Below are positions 1-7,800 of a DNA stretch of 11,584 bases, piece by piece. Location: contig DCFX01000080.1 of assembly GCA_002314445.1 (NCBI GenBank), forward strand, positions 3,654-15,237, written 5' to 3'. The stretch is from Treponema sp. UBA1793. Lineage in GTDB: Bacteria > Spirochaetota > Spirochaetia > Treponematales > Treponemataceae. Both the position numbers and the translations under genes were made by a program. Numbering within the stretch: the first letter of the stretch is position 1; each line of letters opens with the position of its first letter. The notes beneath the pieces are model-generated. The model did no database searches. It was not told the DNA's origin and saw only the letters and a program-made list of their open reading frames with translations.

Positions 1-149
1 ATTGTTGTTGCAAGCCATCCGAGTTTCTGATAATAAGGAGTCAGCACATTCAGGTGATCAGCCTGAAGTCCCGAATAAAAATACATAAGGAAAACGCCGA
101 GTATAAGCATCGGTATTGACCTTTTTTGGAAAGATGCGTTTTTTTCCAT
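1..149 (-). CDS. MFS-type transporter, N-terminal fragment (runs off window)
   Basis: Reading the minus strand from the ATG at 149-147 gives 49 codons with no stop before the window edge, beginning MEKNASFQKRSIPMLILGVF. A short basic N-terminus (residues 1-11) is followed by a hydrophobic first membrane helix at about residues 12-30, then a polar stretch containing the sequence LNVLTPYYQKLGW. This arrangement is typical of the start of major facilitator superfamily permeases, which move small solutes across the inner membrane by proton or solute coupling. A Shine-Dalgarno sequence GGGAG (minus strand, 160-164) lies 10 bases before the start. The gene is divergent from the AraC regulator and has its own promoter-like sequence in the gap, so it is a likely target of that regulator. 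The substrate cannot be told from this fragment, and the family call rests on one helix and general resemblance. Confidence 0.7.
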   Translation of the reverse strand, partial: MEKNASFQKRSIPMLILGVFLMYFYSGLQADHLNVLTPYYQKLGWLATT

Positions 150-183
150 ATAAAGAGATCTCCCTTTCAGAGTTTTGTTTTGT

Positions 184-231
184 CAGTCAGACAGCTCTGA
201 ATGCATATATGTATTGTACCCCCTCTGACTG
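184..231. repeat. Inverted and direct repeats in the MFS/AraC gap (possible operator)
   Basis: CAGTCAGA (184-191) and TCTGACTG (224-231) form an 8-bp perfect inverted repeat. In addition CTCTGAATG (195-203) and CTCTGACTG (223-231) are direct repeats matching at 8 of 9 positions, with starts 28 bases apart. Paired direct repeats in a divergent gap are the usual arrangement for AraC-family binding sites, and these flank or overlap the -10 and -35 of the MFS promoter. Binding by the neighbouring regulator is inference; the 28-base phasing is not an exact multiple of a helical turn. Confidence 0.35.
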
Positions 232-240
232 TAGCAACAA
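213..240 (-). promoter_or_regulatory. Candidate sigma70-type promoter of the MFS gene
   Basis: On the minus strand TTGTTG (235-240) and TACAAT (213-218) are separated by 16 bases, a good match to -35 and -10 boxes. Transcription would begin near 205, giving a leader of about 55 bases before the ATG at 149 that includes the Shine-Dalgarno sequence. The CTCTGA element at 223-228 falls inside the spacer, so a protein bound there could block or remodel polymerase binding. Confidence 0.5.
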
Positions 241-252
241 GCTATAAAAAAC

Positions 253-279
253 ATCGAAAAAAGTGGTTTTTTTTTCGAT
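253..279. repeat. 10-bp perfect hairpin enclosing the AraC GTG start
   Basis: ATCGAAAAAA (253-262) pairs perfectly with TTTTTTCGAT (270-279) around a 7-base loop, and the loop begins with the GTG taken as the start of the AraC gene. The T9 run (267-275) spans the end of the loop and most of the right arm. The structure could be an operator, a translation-limiting hairpin, or a terminator-like element; if the real start is the downstream GTG at 299 it would lie wholly in the leader. Confidence 0.5.
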
Positions 280-1180
280 TATACCGTATGATAGAAAAGT
301 GACGTTTGATATAGACTCTGAAATAGAAAAGCGGCTGATAAATAACGAATGCTGCGGGATACATTACTGCCTGTTACATGAAGACAGCACTAAACAGTGC
401 GTTTTTGTGTCAGATGTGGTGACAATCGTTATTTTCGAATGCCATGCCCGGATAAAAGTACTGACCCAGAAACTGTTTTGCTGCCCTGGTAATATGCTTT
501 TATTGAAAGAAAAATGCCGGTATGAGTTTGAAATAGAGGATTCCGATAATCAGAGAAAAGGTATATATATACTGAATATTGACGATGCTATGTTTTCTGA
601 TTTTTTTTATACACAAATTTCAACCCGGCCTATATTTTATGATTTCTTCAAAATCAGAACAAGTTCTCCCGAATACCTTTTTTTTGATAATACTGAAGAT
701 ACTCCTGTATACTGGGCAGGACGGCAGCTTCTCTGGGAAGCAACATTTACATCTCCGAAAAACGAAGAAATTATTCTTGCCGCACTTGTACTGTTTCTTA
801 TAAATCTTCACAGCTGCCATCAGGAACACCTGGTTATAAGTGAATCTTCAATGATGAAAGATTACGCTTTTAAAGCGGGATGTTATCTGAAATATATGGC
901 AGATAACTATCAAACTGTAACACTTGAATCAATTGCGGCAGAATTCGGATACAGTCCCGCTTATTTTTCGACGATGTTTAAAAAAACATTGTCGGTTACC
1001 TTTTCGGAAAAACTTCTGGAGCTTAAAATTGAACGTGCAAAAAGGCTCCTTATTTCTACAGATTTGACAATAGAAGAAATTGCGCTGCGGACAGGTTTTA
1101 CCGAAAAGAGCTATTTTCACCGAAGTTTTAAAAACAGAATCGGCATGACCCCCCGTACTTATCGGGAACAGAACAAATAA
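263..1180 (+). CDS. AraC/XylS-family transcriptional regulator
   Basis: The protein (305 residues from the GTG at 263) is a two-domain AraC-type activator or repressor. Residues about 30-115 resemble the degenerate cupin-like sensing domain, with a beta-rich stretch and the turn CCPGNMLLL typical of these folds. Residues about 218-305 hold the two helix-turn-helix motifs: the first around LESIAAEFGYSPAYFSTMFK (about 221-240), the second around 268-303, ending in the family signature FHRSFKNRIGMTPRTYR. The length of about 300 is normal. The start is uncertain: no Shine-Dalgarno sequence precedes 263, which sits in a hairpin loop, and a second in-frame GTG is at 299; the first in-frame ATG (494) would remove much of the sensing domain. 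The gene is divergent from an MFS transporter, its probable target. It is visibly A/T-richer than the glucan synthase gene and carries T8-T9 runs at 267, 601 and 678. The effector is unknown. Confidence 0.9.
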   Translation: MVFFSIIPYDRKVTFDIDSEIEKRLINNECCGIHYCLLHEDSTKQCVFVSDVVTIVIFECHARIKVLTQKLFCCPGNMLLLKEKCRYEFEIEDSDNQRKGIYILNIDDAMFSDFFYTQISTRPIFYDFFKIRTSSPEYLFFDNTEDTPVYWAGRQLLWEATFTSPKNEEIILAALVLFLINLHSCHQEHLVISESSMMKDYAFKAGCYLKYMADNYQTVTLESIAAEFGYSPAYFSTMFKKTLSVTFSEKLLELKIERAKRLLISTDLTIEEIALRTGFTEKSYFHRSFKNRIGMTPRTYREQNK

Positions 1181-1211
1181 GGTATGTTTTTCTGCATCGG
1201 AAATAAATACA

Positions 1212-1258
1212 TCCGGTATTCTTTACAGACTGTGTATTCTGCTGCAAAGCATACCGGA
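1212..1258. terminator. Imperfect 17-bp dyad between convergent genes (candidate terminator)
   Basis: The arms 1212-1228 and 1242-1258 pair at 15 of 17 positions around a 13-base loop; the outer 8 bp (TCCGGTAT/ATACCGGA) are perfect. It lies between the stop of the AraC gene (1180) and the stop of the minus-strand membrane protein gene (1267), where a shared terminator is expected. Neither side has a strong uridine run; read on the minus strand the stem is followed by the moderately T-rich TGTATTTATTT, so it suits the minus-strand gene slightly better. Confidence 0.45.
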
Positions 1259-1266
1259 GTTCTGTC

Positions 1267-1542
1267 TTATAACGGTTTTTCTTCCTGCTGCGGTTCCTTT
1301 TTCTCTTCAGATTTATCTGTGCTGTCCGCATGAATGACTGTTCCCCATACTATTCCGATCAGGAGTACTACGACAACAGGAATCCACCATTGCTGTGCTA
1401 CGAGGTACATCGCGGTATAAAATATGCCGAACATAATTCCGGTCAATACGCAATACACGATCCAGAACGCCCATACCGGTTTTCCCGATAAAAATGACGC
1501 TAGATTCTTTTTTACTGATTTTCCAACTTCTTTAACTTCCAT
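1267..1542 (-). CDS. Small two-helix membrane protein, unknown function
   Basis: This 91-residue protein is not one I recognise. It has a short amphipathic basic N-terminus (residues 1-22, beginning MEVKEVGKSVKKN), two predicted membrane helices at about residues 23-49 and 52-72 joined by a tight turn around QQWW, and a strongly charged C-terminal tail rich in Glu and Lys (about 73-91). The start at 1542 is chosen because a textbook AAGGAG (minus strand, 1549-1554) sits 6 bases upstream; the reading frame remains open to an ATG at 1590, but that one has no comparable ribosome site and the added 16 residues look like noncoding sequence. The gene is transcribed away from the glucan synthase and toward the AraC gene, so it is probably a single-gene unit. 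A small envelope or stress-related membrane protein is possible, but nothing in the sequence shows a function. Confidence 0.75.
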   Translation of the reverse strand: MEVKEVGKSVKKNLASFLSGKPVWAFWIVYCVLTGIMFGIFYTAMYLVAQQWWIPVVVVLLIGIVWGTVIHADSTDKSEEKKEPQQEEKPL

Positions 1543-1548
1543 AAAATT

Positions 1549-1555
1549 CTCCTTA
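1549..1555 (-). promoter_or_regulatory. Ribosome binding site deciding the start of the small membrane protein
   Basis: TAAGGAG on the minus strand lies 6 bases before the ATG at 1542. This near-ideal site and spacing is the reason the start is placed here and not at the upstream ATG at 1590. A TACAAT at 1568-1573 (minus strand) could be the -10 of its promoter, but I see no matching -35. Confidence 0.7.
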
Positions 1556-1634
1556 GTATTTGTAAAATTGTACTTTAGTTGCTTTGACACGGCCGAAAAC
1601 TTCGGTTCAGGTGATATCTGTGTATAAAGTAATC

Positions 1635-1646
1635 ATCTATATAGAT
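1635..1646. repeat. 12-bp perfect palindrome ATCTATATAGAT
   Basis: ATCTATATAGAT reads identically on both strands and sits directly beside the GC-rich hairpin at 1648-1675, between the divergent small membrane protein gene and the glucan synthase gene. A palindrome of this length in a divergent gap is a candidate binding site for a dimeric regulator; A/T-rich sequence also produces such palindromes by chance more often. Confidence 0.5.
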
Positions 1647-1647
1647 A

Positions 1648-1675
1648 TGCGTCTGTGCGCTGACGCACAGACGCA
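1648..1675. repeat. 12-bp perfect GC-rich hairpin upstream of the glucan synthase
   Basis: TGCGTCTGTGCG (1648-1659) pairs without mismatch with CGCACAGACGCA (1664-1675) around a 4-base CTGA loop. It lies about 165 bases before the glucan synthase start and about 105 bases before the small membrane protein start. No uridine run follows on the plus strand and no plus-strand gene lies just upstream, so an ordinary terminator is unlikely. It could be a leader structure, a protein-binding dyad or an isolated REP-like palindrome. Confidence 0.65.
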
Positions 1676-1840
1676 GGTGAATGTTAGTCCTTATATTTTA
1701 AAAGTACGCTGATCTTTGCAGAATTTCTCTAAAATTGCCGGATAATTCACTAAACAGCATTCAGCAGAACAGACAGTGAGTGTGGTAGTGGATAGAAAAT
1801 CTGTATGTGTTGATATCATAAACAAAAAGGATGGGGATAA

Positions 1841-4800
1841 ATGATGAAAAAAGGTACTAATAAAAAGATTGTCCGGAGTTTTCTTGATCGTTTAGTTTCC
1901 CGTCCTAAATCCCCCACTGATGAACCCCTGCGTTCTGAATTGTTCAGTGTAGAACAGATGCAGCATTACGGCAGAATGCTTGCCGAAACGCACCTTGTGA
2001 GTAAATCGCATTCACATAACGATAAACTTCTCGCGCGGCTTGTTGAGAATGAATCGAAGCTGAATGAAGTCAGAGATTTGTTTGCCGAAGCTGCCGCCGA
2101 AAAACGGCGGATATTTCCAGCCGCCGACTGGCTGCTCGATAATTTTTATCTTATTGAAGAACATATCTATACCAGCAAACGGGATCTTCCCAAAGGGTAC
2201 AGCAGGGGACTTCCGATTCTGCTTGGAGGCCAGTCTGCTTCCCTGCCCCGCGTTTATGACATTGCGCTGGAGAGAATTTCACATGAAGACGGACTTGTGG
2301 ATCCTGATACGCTCCAGGGATTTCTGGATTCGTACCAATCTGTTTCTGTCCTGACGATTGGAGAGTTATGGGCCATACCGATTATGCTCCGGCTTGCGCT
2401 TATAGAGAATCTGCGTCGTGTCGCCGTGAGGATTTCGGCAGAGATGCATGCTCAGAGCGAGGCAGATTCCTGGGCTGAGCGGATGATAGAATCCGCGGAA
2501 TCTGATCCGAAAAATCTCATTCTTCTGATTGCCGACATGGCCCGGTCAGATCCCCAGATTGTCAGTTCATTCGTCGCCGAACTTGCACGGAAACTGCAGG
2601 GAAAAGGTTCCGCACTGGCACTTCCCCTGACATGGATTGAACAGCGCCTTTCAGAAACGGGACTGACGATAGAACAGCTTGTTCAGTCGGAACTGCAGCA
2701 GCAGGCGGCTGATCAGGTTTCAATAAGCAACAGCATCCGCGGACTGCGTTCCCTGGCTGCTACAGACTGGAAACAAATCGTCGAGAGCACCAGTGCCGTC
2801 GACAAAATTTTACTCGGTGATCCTTCCGGCTGCTACGGAAAAATGGATTTTGCAACACGCGACCAGTACAGGCATGCGGTTGAAGAAACAGCCAGAAGGG
2901 GCCGCCTGCCGGAAGAGTCTGTAGCCCGCTTCGCCCTGCAGCTGGCACAGAAGGGGTGCGACAGTGCAGGAAAGAATGATCGTTCGGCGCATATCGGCTA
3001 TTATCTTGTTGATAAAGGTTTTGATATGCTGCTCCGGACTGCACAGGTACGCGGATCAGGCCGTTTTTCGTATGGCCGCTGCGGCACCAGACGGGGACTT
3101 ATTCTGTATACAGGCTCAGTTCTGTCTGTGTCTGCCGTTGTTTCGGCCGGACTCGTAATGTTGGCCTATAATGGAGGCTCTCACGGGGGTTCTCACGGAG
3201 TACTGCAGTGGCTGATTGTGCTGCCAGCCTTTGTATGCGCGTGCGGCTTGTCCATAGCTCTCCTGAACTGGATTGTGACGCTTTTTGCGGTTCCTCAGAT
3301 TCTTCCCCGTATGGATTTTTCCGGCGGCATTCCTGCATCTTCCCGTACACTTGTTGTCGTTCCCTCAATGCTTTCAAGTGCACGACGCATCGAGTATCTG
3401 GCCGAAACTCTGGAAATAAGGTTTCTTGCAAACCGGGACGACAATCTTTTATTCGGTCTTCTTACTGACTTTCAGGACAGTAAAGAGCAGACGGCGGAGT
3501 CCGACGAAACTCTTCTCTCCCTTGTTCAGCAGAAGATCACTGATCTTAATGACCGGTACAGGGGAGATTCGGGGGATCAGTTTTTCCTGTTTCACAGGCC
3601 GCGGCAGTGGAATGACAGAGAGCGGGTGTGGATGGGATATGAACGTAAACGGGGCAAGCTTGCAGCTCTGAACTCATTGCTGCGGGGCGGAACGGGAGAT
3701 TCCTTTGAGTCAATCATAGGAAGTATTGAACCGCTTCAGGCGGTGAAATATGTTATAACTCTCGATACTGATACGCAGCTGCCCCGTGATTCCGCAAGAC
3801 AGCTTGCCGGGATTATGGCACATCCGTTGAATCGCCCTGTCTTTGATGAAAATCAGAAGCGGATCGTAGACGGGTACGGCATATTGCAGCCGCGCGTCGC
3901 AGCTGGTGTTTCAGGAGCGCGCCCGTCGTACTACACGATTATGACGGAAAGTGAGACAGGTATCGATCCGTATACCAGGGCTGTATCCGATGTCTATCAA
4001 GATTTATTCAGGGAAGGGGCTTTTATCGGAAAGGGCATCTACGATGTTGACGCTTTTGAGCAGGTGCTCCGGGAACGTTTTCCCGAGGACAGAATATTGA
4101 GCCACGATCTGCTTGAAGGCTGCTATGCACGGTCCGGCCTGGTGAGCGACGTGCAGCTGTACGAAGAATCTCCTGTTACTTATTACTCGGACGTCAGTCG
4201 CCGCCTCCGCTGGATGCGCGGCGACTGGCAGATTGCCCGCTGGCTTTTTCCGACCGTCCCCTCGTTTGGCGGAGGTACGGGCAGGAATACGCTGTCGGGT
4301 CTGTCAAAGTGGAAAATACTTGATAATCTGAGGCGCAGTCTTATGTCGCTGTCCCTCGTATTTCTTTTCATCTTTGGATGGACAGTTCTTCCCGATCCAT
4401 TTTTATGGATGCTGGCTGTTTTTGGAATCATTCTTATCCCTCCGCTCCTCATTTCTTTTGTTGACTTTTTCCGGAAACCGCATGATATGCCGGTTGTCCC
4501 GCATATTGTTGATACGGCACGCTCTCTGCTCAACCGCATGGCGCAGTCACTGTTTACGATTGTCTGTCTCCCGTACGAAGCGTTCACAAGCCTTGTAACA
4601 ATTGTGTCGACTGTATTCAGGATACTTGTGACGCACCGCCATCTGCTTGAATGGCTTCCGTCCGCTGAGCACGGGAATGATAAAACAAGTCTTGCATCAT
4701 CCTTCAAACTTATGTGGGCGGCTCCTGCCGCTGCTCTGTCTGCTGCTGTTTTTCTTTTTATTTTCCGTGCGGAAATTTTCTTTGCCGCAGTACCTCTTCT

Positions 4801-7800
4801 TGTTTTATGGCTGACCTCTCCGTTACTCGTGTGGACAACAAGCCTTACTCCGCCTGAACGCAGTGTAAAGACCTCCGGCAGACAGAACGAATTTATAGGC
4901 AGGCTTGCACGGAAGACATGGGCTTTTTTTGAAACATTTGTCAATGATGGAGAAAACTGGCTGCCGCCTGATAATTATCAGGAAGAACCTGCTCCAAAAA
5001 TTGCCCACCGTACATCTCCGACGAACATAGGGCTTTCTCTCCTTTCCAATCTGACTGCCTGTGATCTCGGATACATTCCGATTGGACTGCTGCTGGATCG
5101 TACCGGGCATACAATTCAGACAATGGGAAAACTTGAACGTTACCGCGATCATTTTTACAACTGGTACGATACGCTGACGCTGCAACCGCTCCTGCCCCGG
5201 TATATTTCATCCGTAGACAGCGGAAATCTGGCGGCACATCTTCTGACACTCAGCGTCGGCCTTTCTGCACTATCCCACGGCAAAATACTGAATCCAAGAA
5301 TTCCGGAAGGGCTTCATGATACCGCACAGGTTCTGGCCGGATTTGCATTGCAGAGCGACGCGTCTGCTGCACTTTCACGCTTTGAGGAGCAGCTTGAGAG
5401 CGCCGGAACGTTTGAAACGTATACGATAGCTGACGCACATTCGTTTCTTATCCGGCTGGCACTTTCTGCGGAAGCGGTGAAAGAAAAAGCAGTGAAAGAC
5501 ACGGATGAACGTGTGGCGTGGTGGGCAGATGCACTCGTCCGCCAGGTTCACGATAGTATTGCCGAACTTGACCATCTTGTGCCGTGGCTGGCAGGAAACA
5601 ATGCTCCGGACGGGCGTGCCGGTTTTGTCCGTGCGGCAGGGTTATTGACTGGTACCGGAACTATGCCGACTTTACAGGAACTGTATGAACAGGAAACTGA
5701 ATTACTGCGTATTCCGGCAGACGTTCCCCAAGACGGTTCGTCCGGTATGCTGGAGCAGCTCATCCGGGACGGGTGCGGATATATTGAAGACAGGCTTGCA
5801 GAAATAGATAATCTTGTCCGCAGAATTGAGGAATTTGCACTCATGGACTTTACCTTTCTGTACAGCAAAAACCGGCATTTATTTTCTATTGGATATAATG
5901 TCGACAGCCGGAGGCGCGATACCGGTTTTTACGATCTTCTTGCCTCGGAAGCGCGGCTTACCAGTTTTATCGCCATAGCGCAGGAACAGGTACCACAGGA
6001 AAACTGGTTTGCACTTGGACGTTCTCTTGCCAGCATCGGCGGTAAATCCACCCTCTTTTCCTGGAGCGGATCGATGTTCGAATATCTTATGCCGAATCTG
6101 GTGATGCCGTCCTATGAGAATACACTATTGCAGCAGACATGCAGGCGGGCCGTCGAACGTCAGATTGAGTACGGCCAGCAGCGTGGTATCCCATGGGGTA
6201 TTTCGGAGTCGGGGTACAATTCGTTCGACGTCACGCTGAATTATCAGTACCGTGCTTTCGGCGTTCCGGGGCTGGGGCTTAAACGAGGTCTGATCGACGA
6301 CCTTGTTGTCGCTCCCTATGCGACCGCACTGGCTCTGATGATTATGCCTGAAAAGGCATGCCTTAATCTTCAGCGTTTGTCAGAAGAGGGAAGTGAAGGC
6401 GACTATGGTTTTTATGAAGCAATAGACTATACGGAGTCGCGCGTCCCGACAGGCCAGTCGAATGCGATAGTGCACTCATTCATGGCGCATCATCAGGGCA
6501 TGAGCCTGCTTTCGTTTTCTTCTCACCTTCTGGGGCAGCTCATGCAGAAGAGATTCGGATCAATCCCGCAGGTCAGGGCGACGACGCTCCTTCTTGAGGA
6601 ACGGATACCCAGGGCAACCAGATTTTCCGCGCTTGCCGTGGAAATTCCTGATTTCCGTGCAGGGATGGAGTCAGTGAGTTCATCCAGCCGTACAATCACC
6701 AATCCGGACACAGCCACTCCTGAAGTACATCTGCTTTCCAACGGCAGGTATCATGTTATGGTCACAAATGCGGGGAGCGGCTACAGCCGCTGGAAAGATA
6801 TTGCCGTCACCCGCTGGGTCGAGGACAGTGCGGTTGACAACAAGGGAACGTTCCTGTACGTCCGGGATGTCGAAACGGGAGAACTGTGGTCAAATTCATA
6901 TCAGCCGGTGTGTAAGAAGCCTGATTCCTACGAAGCTATATTTTCGGAAGGCCGTGCTGAATTCCGCCGCCGCGACAATGACTTTGACGTATATACTGAA
7001 ATTACCGTATCACCCGAGGATGATATAGAACTTCGCAGGGTGCGCATTACAAACCTGTCGCACATCCAGCGGACTCTGGAAATTACCAGTTACGCAGAAG
7101 TTGTGCTGACGTCTGCCTCAAGCGATGCATCTCACCCGGGATTCAGCAATCTGTTTGTACAGACAGAGATACTTGACGAACAGCGGACAATTCTGTGCAC
7201 CCGCAGACCCCGGTCTGATAATGAGCAGACTCCCTGGATGATACACCTGATGACGGCGAGGGATGCAAGGGTTATTGACGTTTCTTACGAAACTGACCGC
7301 CTGCAGTTCATAGGGCGGGGAAAGACAGTTGAAAAACCTGCTGCGGTGAACAGAGCAGGACCTCTATCGGGCAGTAGTGGTTCTGTGCTTGATCCCGTCG
7401 TTGCAATCCGCCAGAGGATACGGATTGACCCGGAGTCTACCGCGACAGTTGATCTGATTACCGGTATCGGCGATACCCGTGCATCCGCAGTCCGTCTCGC
7501 GGAAAAATATCAGGACAAGCGGTTTGCAAACCGTGCATTCGAACTGGCACGGACGCACAGTCAGGTGATTCTCCAGCAGATTAACGGGACCGAGGCGGAC
7601 GCTCAGCTTTACAGCAGGTTTACCGGTTTTATACTTTATGCACATTCCCGGCTGCGGGCCGCCCCCGGCATTATCAGGGCGAATACCCGTGGTCAGTCCG
7701 GCTTGTGGGGCTATTCCATTTCAGGCGATCTGCCGATTGTGCTGCTGCAGATAAAGGATCCTGCAAATATAGATTTGGTACGCCGGCTTGTACAGGCACA

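Larger units (their letters stand above)
1543..1840. other. Divergent intergenic region before the glucan synthase
   Basis: This 298-base gap separates the minus-strand membrane protein from the plus-strand glucan synthase and shows no credible small gene on either strand. It contains the palindrome at 1635-1646, the hairpin at 1648-1675, a short 5-bp dyad CCGAA/TTCGG at 1593-1605 and an 8-bp TGATATCA palindrome at 1811-1818. It must hold the synthase promoter, but the best candidate (TTGCAG at 1716-1721 and GATAAT at 1741-1746 with a 19-base spacer) is too weak to call. The leader would then be close to 90 bases. The synthase ribosome site is AAGGATGGGG (1827-1836). Confidence 0.5.

Noticed and set aside
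243..248. TATAAA as the -10 box of the AraC gene
   Set aside because: No acceptable -35 lies 16-18 bases upstream, and the resulting transcript would begin only about 8 bases before the GTG at 263; it stays possible for a leaderless message but is not supported.
1543..1590. N-terminal extension of the small membrane protein from the ATG at 1590
   Set aside because: The ideal AAGGAG lies inside this extension, 6 bases before the ATG at 1542, and the extra residues resemble untranslated leader.
1424..1627. A 67-codon plus-strand open frame opposite the small membrane protein
   Set aside because: It lies antisense to a gene with a strong ribosome site and membrane-helix pattern, and has no ribosome site of its own.
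1716..1746. TTGCAG and GATAAT as the synthase promoter
   Set aside because: The 19-base spacer and weak -35 are below what I would call a promoter; other equally weak pairs exist in the same gap.
1810..1824. A possible Fnr-like site (TTGAT half-site) just before the synthase start
   Set aside because: Only one half matches; the second half (TAAAC) departs from ATCAA, and a 5-base match is expected by chance in A/T-rich sequence. It cannot support regulation by the nearby Crp/Fnr protein.
4183..4944. A 253-codon open frame on the minus strand inside the synthase gene
   Set aside because: It is very rich in Arg, Ser and Lys with no domain pattern, and lies wholly opposite a conserved glycosyltransferase and membrane-helix region; it is an antisense shadow.
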